Below are positions 32,742 to 43,791 of a stretch of DNA of 64,000 nt, one piece after another (positions within the stretch are counted from its first letter, which is position 1; the number at the start of each line of letters is the position of its first letter). The notes beneath the pieces were generated by a model. It saw nothing but the letters and a program-made list of their open reading frames with translations. It ran no database searches and had not been told where the DNA came from. Source of the stretch: Meloidogyne chitwoodi (lineage: Eukaryota > Nematoda > Chromadorea > Rhabditida > Meloidogynidae); NCBI GenBank assembly GCA_015183035.1, contig JACZZP010000001.1, forward strand, positions 2,604,001 to 2,668,000, read 5' to 3'. The translations under genes were made by a program, and so were the position numbers.

Positions 32742-35075
32742 ATGGTTGGTAATTCTACAATTAAATTATTAGATGAACAAAGCTATCAGTCTACTTATAA
32801 AAAAATTAAACAAGAACATGGAAAGAGAATTATTGAGGTTTTTTATTTTTTTTTGCTTCTAAAAGGTATCCTTTTTTATGCCTTTAATTCTTTAAATATT
32901 TGAAGCAGGCTTCTAAAAATTTGAAATATTTTTTTAAAATCAAAAATTTTTTTCTAAACATGAAGCATGCTTCAAAAATATAAAAAACTAAAAAAAATTT
33001 TTTTTTTAATTTGAATCATTTATTTTTTTTTATCTTTTCTTTATAGGAATGGACAGAAAGAACAGACCCTTTAAAATACGTAATTGAAGATTGCGGAATT
33101 GCTTCATATTTAATTGAAATGTGGAAAATGTTAAATATTGTACCAAAACGAGGATTTGCTGATTTAGGTTTCTTTAAAAAATTTTTTGATTTTTTTTTTA
33201 AATTTTTAAAGGCTGTGGAAACGGTCTTTTAGTTCATTTACTTGGATTAGAAGGTATTAAAGGAGGTTTTGGTTTTGATGTTAGAAGTAGAAAAATTTGG
33301 ACAAAATTTATAAATGAAGGAAAAACAAATTTATATCAACTAATTATTAATCCTGATTGTTTGGATGAAAATGCTTCAAATTTATTAAATAATGTTGATT
33401 TTTTAATTGGGAATCATAGTGATGAATTAACCCCTTGGATTCCTGTTTTGGCCGCAAGGTTTTTTTTTAATTTTGAAACTTTTTTTAAAATCTGAAACAT
33501 GTTTCTAAAAATCTGAAACATGTTTCTAAAAATCTGAAACATGTTTCTAAAAATCTGAAACATGTTTCTAAAAATCTGAAACATGTTTCTAAAAATCTGA
33601 AACATTCTTCAAAAAATTTGAAACATGTTTCTAAAAATCTGAAACATGCTTCTAAAAATATGAAAAATGCTTCAATTAATTTATTTATTTTAGACTAAAA
33701 TGCAACTTTTTCTTGCTTCCCTGTTGTCCATACAACTTTTTTTCAAAATTTTCAAAAAGGACATTCTCTGCGCAGCAAAAGAGGGAAGGCTTAAATTATG
33801 GGTTACAAGACCAATTTTACAATTATATTGAAAATATTTGTGTTCGTCTTGGATTTAAATTGTTAACTGATAATTTGAGAATTCCTTCTAGAAAAAATGT
33901 TTGTTTCACTTTTTTAAATTTAATTGAAGCTATGTTTTTTAACTTTAAAATTTAAAAAATTTATGCTTCTAAAAATCTGAAGCATGCATTTAATAATTCT
34001 GAAAAATTTTATAAAATGTGAAACATGCTTCAGGTAATCTGAAGCATGTTTCTAAAATTTTGAAGCATGTTTCTAAAAATATGAAGCATGTTTCTAAAAT
34101 TTTGAAACATGCTTCAAAAATTTGAAGCATTTTTCCAGAAATATGAAGCATTTTTTATATTTTTAATTATTATTTCTTTTTATTTATAGAAATGTTTTAT
34201 TGGAATTATATCAGAAAATGGTTTAATACAAAATTTGGAACAAGTAATTAATGAATTATTATTGGCTGCTAAAATTCATAAAAAATCATTTGAACCTAGA
34301 CCTGCTATAGAAAAGGTTTAAATTTAAATAAAATAAATATTTTAATCTATTTAGGTCAGAAATTGTTCAAGGCTTCCACTCGATGCTAAAATAAGTCTTG
34401 CAAGAAGAATTGTTGATTATTTAATTAATGAAGAACCACAAAACATCAAGTTTGTATTTTTAATAATTATATTTAAATATGCTTCTAATATATTCTGAAG
34501 CATTTTGTGAAAATTCTGAAACATAAATACTGAAACATGTTTCTGAAATTCTGAAACATGTTTTTAAAATATGAAGCATGCTTATAAAATTCTGTAGCAT
34601 TTTTTTTTAATTTTGAAATATGTTTTTTAAAATCTGAAACATGTTTCTTAAAAATATGAAACATGTTTCAAATAATTTTAAAATTTGCTTCAAAAACAAC
34701 ATTTTTATTTAGTGGTTGGCGTTGTAGTGGACCAGTACATTTATCCAAACTAAGCAAAGATGTGTTAACACCAGATGATCGAAAAATGCTATCCGAACAA
34801 GATAAAGGAATACAAACGTTTCTACGGAATCATCGTCAAACATTTTTAGTAAATTGTGGAAATGTTTCAATAAGAAAATGGCCTTTAGTAAATTGTGAAT
34901 TTATGGAAAATAAAAAGAAGAATATTTTAAGGAAAACTGAATGTTGGTTTTTTAAATGGCATCCAGATGGGTAAAATTTAAAAAATAAATTTTAAGTTTC
35001 TGAAACTTTTTTTTTTTATTTTAATTTTTTAATAGATGTCCATTAGCTTCAGATGTTTGTTCTTTTAGACATTAA
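32742..35075 (+). CDS. trmt-44: tRNA (uracil-2'-O)-methyltransferase TRMT44 / Trm44
   Basis: Eight exons (32742-32837, 33047-33167, 33212-33458, 33694-33898, 34190-34315, 34355-34449, 34713-34970, 35036-35075) give 395 residues. The SAM-binding motif I is DLGCGNGLLVHLL near residue 72. Family hallmarks are DFLIGNHSDELTPWIPVLAAR-type sequence, with the catalytic-region FLLPCCPYNF after it, and a C-terminal CCCH-type finger (C-x8-C-x5-C-x3-H). Trm44 methylates U44 of serine tRNAs. Length is shorter than the fungal and human proteins, mainly by lacking N-terminal extensions. The symbol is by homology only. Introns 3-6 are filled with GAAACATGTTTC-type repeats. Confidence 0.88.
33460..33690 (+). 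repeat. 21-base tandem repeat containing palindrome GAAACATGTTTC
   Basis: About nine head-to-tail copies of 'aaaaatctgaaacatgtttct' fill TRMT44 intron 3. The 12-base core gaaacatgtttc is a perfect palindrome. Later copies shift to gaagcatgcttc-like forms. Confidence 0.85.
33960..34170 (+). repeat. Same palindromic family in TRMT44 intron 4
   Basis: Eight to ten copies of tgaagcatgtttctaaaa and tgaaacatgcttcaaaaa type, less regular than in intron 3. Further copies are in intron 6 (34480-34700). Confidence 0.8.
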
Positions 35076-35526
35076 AAGAAAAAGGTTTATTTATTTAACT
35101 ATTATTTTTAATATATTTATTTATATATATGTATTTTTTATTTATTATTAAATTGTAAACGATGAACATTTTAAAACATTTAAATAATTTTATTTTTATG
35201 CTTCTGATTTTTAAAAATCACAAGGAATTTAAGATTTTTGAAGCATGCTTCAAAAAAATTTGAAACATTTATCTCAACTTCTAAAAAATGTTTATAAAAT
35301 TCTGAAACATGTTCTAAAAATATAAAGTATTTTTATAAAAATCTGAAGCATGCTTCAAAAAATCTGAAACATGTTTCAAAAAATCTGAAACATGCTTCAA
35401 AAATAAAAAATTTGATTTTTTACATTACTTATGTATTATTTTTTCAAAATAAAGAAAATTTGATAAAATATTTAGTTTAAAAATATACATGTATTTATTT
35501 ATAGTGTAGCAAATATATATTTAATT
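35076..35526. other. Convergent spacer with palindromic repeats
   Basis: 3' sequences of TRMT44 and the ZYG11-like gene. About six copies of tgaagcatgcttcaaaaa / tgaaacatgtttcaaaaa lie at 35235-35405. No exon is seen. Confidence 0.65.
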
Positions 35527-38500
35527 TTAGTCATCTACCATTTCAAGATCTCCTTCATTTACTTCGATTATATTACTTTTCCTTAAATAAAAAAATGTTT
35601 AATTTAAATTATTAAAACCAAAATAAACCAATGATCAATATTTTGCAACACAATTTTAGCCAAATGTTTAATTCCTTCAGTTGAACGTTCATCTACAGCT
35701 AATGTTTCAAGTAATTCTAAACCTCCTTCATCTATTACAAAACGACAATATTTTTGAGTGTCTGTAGTTGTTAGGTTAGCAAGTGCCCAAACTGCCCATT
35801 GCTGTGCTCCTTCAGAATGCCATTGAGGTAATAAGCGTATTATTGGTTTAAAACTGCGATAATTGATGAAACGACGGGCTTGTAAATCCCACTTTTCTGT
35901 TGCCTTAATATAATTTTTAATTAAAAAAATTTAATTTAAAATTTAAACAAACCGAAACAATCTTTTTATTAACTTCTAAACGTGTTATTTTAACGCCTGA
36001 ATCATTCCAACGTTCATCTCCATCACTTACTAAATGAGCAAGTACTCCAGCACTGTTATACGAAATTTCGATACTTTCATCCAAATCGTCGAGTAAACGG
36101 CTAAAATTGAAAAAATATTAATTTTAAAGATTTTTAAAAGATAAAGATGCTTTTAAAAATTTGAAGCATGCTTCAAAAATGAAACATGTTTCAGATTATC
36201 TGAAGCATGATTCTAAAAATTTGAAACATATTTTTAAAAATTCTGAAACATGTTAAAAAATTTGAAATACGCTTCTTAAAGTTGAAACATGTTTTCAAAA
36301 ATATGAAGCATGTTTCATGTAATATGAAGCATGCTTCAAAAATAACAGAAGCATATATAATTTTTTTTAAATTTTTATAATTAAAAAAAAACCAAAAAAT
36401 ATCCAAATAAGTAGTTGTCATTAATTGATTTCTTAGCTCATAAACTTCAGCAATGTTACCAATAAGGCCTTTAAAAAAATTAAATTAAATAAAAAATTAA
36501 TTTAAAATATATACCCATCATATTACGAACAAGTTCAGAATAACCACCGCCAAAACGTGTAAAACATTTATTAAAAAGTTGTAAACCTTGAGCTCTAAGG
36601 AATCTATCACAATTTGAGGGTGTTTCATCTAACAATTAATTTGAAATAAATTTCAAAAAAAAAAATAAAAAAAACCTGTAATATTCCATAAAAAAGACCA
36701 ACCAACTTCCATTACATCATCACATTGATTAGCACTTAATTTACGTTCAATTTGTTTTAAAATTATCTAAAAAGTTAAGAAATATTTTAACAGAATTTTT
36801 AGACTTAAAAAAAATTAAATAAATTAAAAAACCTCGATTGCCCCAATTTCCCCAACTTCAATTTTCTGTTCTCCCTCAACATGACAGGCCATTGAATTAA
36901 GCAAAAATACTACAATTCGTTGAGTTAGAACATCTGCATTGTGCGTTTCCAATACTTTTACTAATAAATTTGCTACTCTGCCGTAATTAAAAAGAATTTC
37001 TTGAGGAATATCAAACTTAATAGAAAATTTAAAAATAAATTTCAAAAAATTCCAAAAAAAAAAACCTGGCAAAGACTTAAACAGCAATTTCTGACCATTA
37101 CTTGTTCTTCCAAATGGCTTTCCATTCCTTTAATAAAATAAAAATAAAAAATAAATTTTAAAAATAACCATCAAGTAAAGACAAAATAACACGACGTTTA
37201 GTGTCTCTATTCATCTTAACGTGACCTTAAAAAATTAAAAAAAAATTAAATAATTAATTTAAACACTAACGAATAATATAAAACATTGAAGCACTCCCAG
37301 CAATTTGTAAATCTTTATTACCCAAATGCATTTTTAATGCACGCAGAACCAAATGGAGTGCTTCCACATAACGTGTCTTAAAATAAAAAATTAAAAAAAA
37401 TTAATTAATTAAAATTAAACCAAATCAGTCCCAAAACGATAAAGTTGATAACTTTCATTTAACACAGGATGCATTGTTTTTGGTCTTTCCAAATACATTT
37501 CCATTGCTGTCAAAACTTGGTCTTCACCATGTTCACCACTTATACGTTCTGCAGGTATATTTGTGTACTGTGAACTACTTTCGCAATTAAATATTCCCAA
37601 AAATTTTAATGGGCGGTGTAAAAAGCACAGAGCGGGGATGTCACTGTTTATTGACCTTTTTTGAAAAAATTGAAAATTAAAATAAAAAAAGAGAACCCTC
37701 TGCAAATAAATGGACGATCATTATCAGAAGATGTAGCAGTCAAATTTGTTCCAGAAATGTCCAAACTAATCAAATTCGACAAAGAAGTAATTAATGTGTA
37801 TAAAGCAGTAACTGGTCGTGTATAATGCCCATTAGTTCGGTCACTTTGGGAAATGTCGAGACTTCTAAAAATTAAAGAGAAAAAGCTATAGAACAACCAT
37901 CGAATTTTTAAAATTAAAAAAATAAATTTTAAAAATATACTTAAGTGTAGTAAGTGTAGCTATTATGTCAATTGAAGTCTCCAAATCACGAACATCATAA
38001 AGCACTAAAGTTGTTAGAAAATGAAGCTTTTGAAGAGGTAAAAAGTCATGAATAACCCATTCAGACAAATCCACAGTTTTAAGATTTGGCAATTCTGAGA
38101 AAAGACGGACGAGGAAAGAAGATTTTGTTTCATCTTCAATGCTATAGGTATGACCCTGGAAAATAATTAATTTTTAATTTTAAAGAAATTAAAAAAAAAC
38201 CTGAAGAAGATAAAGATGCTCTAAAGCAGGACAAAAATGCATAAACTGCGGCGGTGACTCAATTTGAGCCTCATTATGTTCGATAATTGCACGCAGCTTA
38301 TCCTCGTCCATTTGACTTTCATCTAACGATTCAGAGCGTACATTGCCAGTTGAAAAAAGGCGATGACTAAAAATAAAAATTTAATGTATTTTAATCAAAT
38401 TTTTAAGTCAAAAATAAGAAAAAAACAAAAAAAAAATTATAAAATTTAATACCCAATATCCAAAGAATCAATAACTTGTTTTCTTGTAGGTTTATTCAAA

Positions 38501-39396
38501 AATGAGGAAACCAGTCGTTCAAGAGAAACACTTTCTACTGAAGGGTGATAACGTTGACGATAGCGTGGAACACGTAGAATATCAAGAGAATTTAATTTTA
38601 AAGAATGTAAATAACGCAATTTGATTTTTGATTTGTAAAGTAGAGAACAAAGACCGGCTGCTGTGATCCCCTAAAAAATATAAATTCTCCAAAAATTTTT
38701 AAAAATTGTAAAAATCTCAAAAAACCCTTTAAAGCTTAAAAATAAATAAAAAATTAAAAAAACCTTTGTACTAAGCAGACTTAGCGATGTCAAAGAATTA
38801 CGTTGATTGACCAAAAGAGCAGCCAAAATTCTATCTGTTATTTGAACACAAGACAGATCCACAATAGATACGGGGCAGATATCTCCATGATAAAAAGGCT
38901 TTAAACCATTATCAATCTCTTCTGGACATTGACTATGTTCTGTATTTCTCCATCTTTCACAAATTTTGTGAAGAATTAGTTCTGAAGGTCGTATAGGTAG
39001 CAGACCTTGAATGTTGGAGTTGGTAGAACGTTGTAGCTGTTGTTGGGGTCTTTCGCTGCACATTTGATATTGAATCAAAGCTTTTTCAGCAGCTGGATCA
39101 CGTAGGCCAACAACTCTTTAAAAAAGAGAAAATCATAGTTAAAAAATTAAAAAAGAAATAAAATTATTATACCGACTGTGATGACCAAAGTTAGGCGATG
39201 CTTCTCTCGACTCTGCGATTTTAGAAGATGACGATGCTGACAGAAAAACTTCGGTAACATTTTCGGATACACCTATCCCACGTTTGCCATTAAATAATAA
39301 ATGTTCTGCATGAGTAGCAACAATTTCAGCGCTTAATTCAATTAAAGAAGGCGCTTCCAAAGGCCTATCATTCTGATGTGGAACATTTTCAGGCAT
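35527..39396 (-). CDS. ZYG11/ZER1-family LRR-armadillo substrate receptor of CUL2 ubiquitin ligase
   Basis: Seventeen minus-strand exons join in frame: 39173-39396, 38764-39115, 38453-38670, 38201-38366, 37941-38155, 37697-37864, 37421-37655, 37271-37376, 37169-37225, 37066-37127, 36833-37015, 36676-36766, 36515-36628, 36393-36468, 35953-36100, 35629-35903 and 35527-35581, about 914 residues. Order: a disordered N-terminus with a VHL-box-like stretch (SLIELSAEIV); leucine-rich repeats (VDLSCVQITD, NLKTVDLSEWV, LKSLDISQSD, LISLDISGTNL); then an armadillo-like C-terminal half (WSFLWNITDETP, MMGLIGNIAEV, WAVWALANLTTTD). Relatives bring CUL2 to substrates, including proteins with N-terminal glycine. 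I cannot decide between zyg-11 and zer-1. At 37862-37866 two tandem acceptors are both in frame. Confidence 0.88.
36140..36360. repeat. GAAGCATGCTTC / GAAACATGTTTC repeats in a ZYG11-like intron
   Basis: About ten irregular copies of the same palindromes that fill the TRMT44 introns lie in the intron between 36100 and 36468. This marks the right border of that repeat domain. Confidence 0.75.
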
Positions 39397-40003
39397 TTTT
39401 GATTCTGAAAAATAAAAAGGAAAAAGACATGTGTTTTATTCATAGAAAACAAGTAAAATAATTGCAAAAACAAATAAACGGCAAATACAAGGAAGTAAAA
39501 ATTTAAATAGGCGGAAAAATTAAATATCAAAATGCCATAAAATAAATACCGTAATATTATTTTTTTCTTTCCCTATTTGTCCACTCTCTTACTTTTCTTT
39601 TACATACTCACTGTTGTCTCTCGTTTTTTCAATACTTATTGAATATTAATCATGTGCAACATATACAGAGAACCTTGAACTTTTTTAAAATTAATTATCC
39701 TCAAACCCTTGCATTATAATTACCTAAATCTTACGAATAAATTCTAAATAAATATATTTCTTAAAATTAGGGTTTAATGGTGAATTTATTTAATTGTCGA
39801 ATTTACCAGACCCGTTTTTCCCGCCCTCTTAATTTATATTCCAATATTAATATTCCAATTTTTTAATAAAATTATTACAATTAATTTATTTAAAACAACT
39901 CAACAACAAATATTCATTAATTCCTCCCATTTATCAAAAGGTTTTAATTTTATTAAAAAATTGAGTTCGAAACAAAATTCTTTCTTTTTTAAATTCGAAC
40001 GAA
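39397..40003. promoter_or_regulatory. Upstream region of the ZYG11-like gene
   Basis: AT-rich promoter and 5' UTR sequence of the minus-strand gene. About 39498-39650 is related, in the same orientation, to about 43400-43560 (words atttaaatag, gcggaaaaattaaat and aatgccataaaa). The left edge of the 1.2 kb palindrome is at 40004. Confidence 0.55.
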
Positions 40004-41220
40004 TATTTGGCTTGTAATTGCTGATGTTCGTTGCTGGAAATTATTATTGGCATGTACAACTACGAGAAACTCGTTTGTTTTAATCCCTAAATGCCTTTTT
40101 AAGGCACTCATATTTAATAAGTGAAATCGCATTGTGTTTTCTTTCATTTTTAATTCACTTTTTCGATAAATTATTTTGTTTGTTTAAATAAACGAAAGAA
40201 ATATATTTAAGGTTGGAGAGTTCGCGTTTTTAAAGAAGCGTCGTTTTATTATTTTATTTATACTTTGTCTTATATTTTAGGATATGTTTGAAGTAATTGC
40301 AACAATTATTTTATTTATTTTATTAATTGGAATTTGTATTTATTCTTGTTATTACTATTACAAGGTTTGTGATTTTTTATTATTATAATATTATAATAAT
40401 TAACTGTTAAAAAAGAGTTAAATTTAGCTTTTTGATAAACAAAACTAAGTTTAACATTTGAATTATCTTTTGTTTTTTTAGTATAAACGAACTATTGCTA
40501 AGGAAGATGAAGACGTTGAAGCAGTTGTGAAAAATAGTGATCTTAAAAATGAACCTGAAATTGTAATTTTTTTAATTTTACGGTGAATGAGGTCAATCAG
40601 CTTTAATTTTTTGTTTTTAGTCTAAATCAAAGCCGAAAGATGTTGAATCAAGTGTTCAAATTGTTAATGAAAATGATGGTGATAATAAAGAAAAGACTCA
40701 AGAAACTTCAGAGGTTTTTAATTAAATAATTCATTATTATTTCGTATTTTTAGGATGAAACTGGAGAAGATAATGTTTTGATAGAAGAATTTGGAGAGGT
40801 TTTTTAATCAATTAAAAGTATTTTTTTATCATTTTTTATTTTTAGGAAGAAGGAGAATATACAGAGGTGGTTTAATTAAAAAGATATGAGTGAACTTATT
40901 CTTTTTTTTTAGAAAAAAAGTGCACTTGCAGCAGCAGGAGGTTTTTTTTTAATTATTCACATTAGTACTATTTTGTTGATTTAGGAGGTGTTCAAGAATT
41001 TGGACAAGAAATAAACCGACGAGAAAGGGTGAATTTAACGTTATTGGTGGAAACAAGGATACTAAATGTTAGTTTAATTCTATTTATTAATATTTAAAAT
41101 GTAAAGGTGGAACACTCTATCGTTTAATAATCGAAGTTGTCGATAAGGGACCGGAATTGCAATATACAACAAATTCATCACCTGTTTTTGAAAACAGTTG
41201 CAAAGTTGCTTTGGCGTATT
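40004..41220. repeat. Left arm of a 1217 bp inverted repeat
   Basis: Position p in this arm is complementary to 82580 minus p in the right arm (41360-42576). I checked both ends, the promoter region and all exons and saw no mismatch or indel. The outer border falls at tatttgg (40004). The inner border is ttggcgtatt (41211-41220). A 139-base unique spacer (41221-41359) separates the arms. Confidence 0.92.
40284..41127 (+). CDS. Small acidic single-pass membrane protein, left palindrome copy
   Basis: The model has eight short exons: 40284-40364, 40482-40562, 40621-40713, 40754-40798, 40846-40866, 40913-40940, 40985-41067 and 41107-41127, about 150 residues. The N-terminus is a strong membrane segment (MFEVIATIILFILLIGICIY, then SCYYYYK). 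A charged, Glu/Asp/Lys-rich stalk follows (EDEDVEAVVK; DETGEDNVLIEEFGEEEGEY), then KKSALAAAGG. A T-rich tract ending in ttttag just before the ATG is a candidate spliced-leader acceptor. The last exons are uncertain: another acceptor after 40911 opens a different frame running to a stop near 41228, with GTLYRLIIEVVDKG and FENSCKVALAYYP, faintly like the end of a cystatin. I do not recognise the family. Its twin is at 41453-42296. Confidence 0.5.
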
Positions 41221-41359
41221 ATCCCTAGCTTTGATCTCCCAGTTGATAAAAAATACAAAGGATCCAGAATCTATCCTCTTTTACATTTATTTTTATAATT
41301 AACCGGCGATATATGTATCCAAAGTTTAACATTAGCAAATCGTTTGGAAATTTTTTTGC
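41221..41359. other. Unique spacer at the centre of the 1.2 kb palindrome
   Basis: 139 bases that do not pair with either arm. Both gene copies appear cut where they enter this spacer, so their original 3' ends may be missing. Confidence 0.7.
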
Positions 41360-42576
41360 AATACGCCAAAGCAACTTTGCAACTGTTTTCAAAAACAGGT
41401 GATGAATTTGTTGTATATTGCAATTCCGGTCCCTTATCGACAACTTCGATTATTAAACGATAGAGTGTTCCACCTTTACATTTTAAATATTAATAAATAG
41501 AATTAAACTAACATTTAGTATCCTTGTTTCCACCAATAACGTTAAATTCACCCTTTCTCGTCGGTTTATTTCTTGTCCAAATTCTTGAACACCTCCTAAA
41601 TCAACAAAATAGTACTAATGTGAATAATTAAAAAAAAACCTCCTGCTGCTGCAAGTGCACTTTTTTTCTAAAAAAAAAGAATAAGTTCACTCATATCTTT
41701 TTAATTAAACCACCTCTGTATATTCTCCTTCTTCCTAAAAATAAAAAATGATAAAAAAATACTTTTAATTGATTAAAAAACCTCTCCAAATTCTTCTATC
41801 AAAACATTATCTTCTCCAGTTTCATCCTAAAAATACGAAATAATAATGAATTATTTAATTAAAAACCTCTGAAGTTTCTTGAGTCTTTTCTTTATTATCA
41901 CCATCATTTTCATTAACAATTTGAACACTTGATTCAACATCTTTCGGCTTTGATTTAGACTAAAAACAAAAAATTAAAGCTGATTGACCTCATTCACCGT
42001 AAAATTAAAAAAATTACAATTTCAGGTTCATTTTTAAGATCACTATTTTTCACAACTGCTTCAACGTCTTCATCTTCCTTAGCAATAGTTCGTTTATACT
42101 AAAAAAACAAAAGATAATTCAAATGTTAAACTTAGTTTTGTTTATCAAAAAGCTAAATTTAACTCTTTTTTAACAGTTAATTATTATAATATTATAATAA
42201 TAAAAAATCACAAACCTTGTAATAGTAATAACAAGAATAAATACAAATTCCAATTAATAAAATAAATAAAATAATTGTTGCAATTACTTCAAACATATCC
42301 TAAAATATAAGACAAAGTATAAATAAAATAATAAAACGACGCTTCTTTAAAAACGCGAACTCTCCAACCTTAAATATATTTCTTTCGTTTATTTAAACAA
42401 ACAAAATAATTTATCGAAAAAGTGAATTAAAAATGAAAGAAAACACAATGCGATTTCACTTATTAAATATGAGTGCCTTAAAAAGGCATTTAGGGATTAA
42501 AACAAACGAGTTTCTCGTAGTTGTACATGCCAATAATAATTTCCAGCAACGAACATCAGCAATTACAAGCCAAATA
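41360..42576. repeat. Right arm of the 1217 bp inverted repeat
   Basis: Reverse complement of 40004-41220 (p pairs with 82580 minus p). It ends at caaata (42571-42576), 21 bases before the NXF-like inverted segment begins. Confidence 0.92.
41453..42296 (-). CDS. Small acidic single-pass membrane protein, right palindrome copy
   Basis: Mirror image of the gene at 40284-41127 with the same exons, start codon at 42296 and stop at 41453. No difference was seen in the exons compared. The two copies are tail to tail. Whether both are transcribed, or one reflects assembly of the two haplotypes, cannot be told here. Convergent transcription would make double-stranded RNA from identical arms. Confidence 0.5.
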
Positions 42577-42597
42577 AGTCCACATTTAAAGAAAAAT

Positions 42598-43349
42598 GTC
42601 TGATTTGTTCTGGATCTAAACCATCATAAAAAATTCAGGAATAAAATTTTCTGCCATTTTTCTCAATGATTCATCTGAGTAGTAACCAGCCTTTTTTAAA
42701 AAGAAAAAATAAATATAAAAAAAATAAAAATTTAAAAGAAAACCTTGTATTTAGGTATTGAAAGAGAAGAAGAAAAACCAACAGAACGAGTTGCTGCTGG
42801 AATAACGCTAACACCATCCAAATAGCTAACAAGAGGAAAGTGAGCATGAATTGCTCTAAAAACACAATTTTTAAAAATAAAATAAATTAAAAATAACTTT
42901 GTATAAGCAGCAAAATTGTCATGAAAGCCAATCACAAATTCATTGTTCTCAAAATGTACACTTTCCAATTGCCAAGTTGAAAGTTTTGAAATTTCTTCAA
43001 TTCGAGATATCTTAGAAATTTAAAATTAAAAAATAAATTAAAAATTAAAAGAAAACCGCATTATTAGCAATGTCTAATTCAACAACATTAGGTGCTGCAT
43101 AAACCAAAGAAGAAACAAAATCTAATGTACGCAAATTGTTGTTCTAATTAAATTAAAAATTAAATTAAAATAAATTAATTTAAAAAAATACATTGAGTCT
43201 AATTCCTTTAATATTTGCCAAATGACGAGAAACATAATCTGCAATTGTTACTACAACACTATTGTGAATAAGGCCACGTGGAGTTTCGCTATGTTTTTGG
43301 AAGAGTGTATCACTTTGAAAACTGCTCAAGTCCAATGAATTTGTGAATT
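42598..43349 (-). pseudogene. Inverted, truncated copy of the NXF-like gene (exons 4-8)
   Basis: This is the reverse complement of 44662-45413. From 42741 to 43349 it matches base for base (p pairs with 88011 minus p). From 42598 to about 42735 it has several substitutions, a 7-base insertion in the intron and a 7-base deletion in the exon-8 copy. The deletion shifts the frame and gives a stop (FFMMV, stop). It starts inside exon 4 and has no N-terminus, so it cannot make an NXF protein. Confidence 0.85.
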
Positions 43350-43791
43350 TGAAATTATTCAGTTTGAGGTGAATTGTTAGTGTCGAAATTAAGTAGCAGC
43401 AAATTTAAATAAGCGGAAAAATTAAATTACATAATGCCATAAAAATAAATGCTCTATTTCTTTTTTCTCTCATATTTTATTTTTTCCCTCTCTTTCTTTT
43501 ACTTCACCTTGTCTGCATTTTTTCCAATACTCTATTAACCACTTATGTTGAAATTGATTTTACCTTGTTGATTTTTTAACTAGTTTTAATTTAGTTTATG
43601 TAGTCATGGTTATTTTATTAATATTTTACACACATTTATTGGCTTCAAAGAACATTTTTGTTGTTAATTTATATCTAATTTTTATGACACACATCTTCCA
43701 CATGTTTCTATTCTTTTTACTACATTCTTTGTTTTTTAACTTCTAAAACATTCTTCAGGTTCTAACAAATAATTATTTCATTTATTAAAAA
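43350..43791. promoter_or_regulatory. Upstream region of the NXF-like gene, partly a copy of the ZYG11-like upstream region
   Basis: About 43400-43560 resembles 39498-39650 in the same orientation. It includes atttaaata-gcggaaaaattaaat, aatgccataaaa and the pyrimidine-rich run that follows. It sits just upstream of the minus-strand NXF fragment, as its relative sits upstream of the minus-strand ZYG11-like gene. The right part is the NXF promoter. Confidence 0.5.

Noticed and set aside
33414..33605. Open frame of repeated MFQIFRN on the minus strand
   Set aside because: It is the antisense reading of the 21-base repeat in TRMT44.
33460..33690. CRISPR-like regular repeat spacing
   Set aside because: The units are contiguous with no unique spacers, and the sequence is a eukaryotic intron.
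40985..41232. Cystatin inhibitor domain at the end of the palindrome gene
   Set aside because: The resemblance (GTLYRLIIEV and FENSCKVALAYYP) needs a different reading frame from the better-supported upstream exon and lacks a clear QxVxG motif, so I mention it only as an alternative.
41225..41443. 72-codon open frame running through the palindrome spacer on the minus strand
   Set aside because: It reads antisense into the arm, overlaps the mirror gene's 3' part, and lacks start and splice context. I could not support it as a gene, though it is the least certain of the rejections.
42732..42968. Open frame identical to one at 45043-45279, taken as a second gene
   Set aside because: It is only the inverted copy of NXF exons 6-7 with the intron; the flanking copy is frameshifted and lacks the N-terminus.
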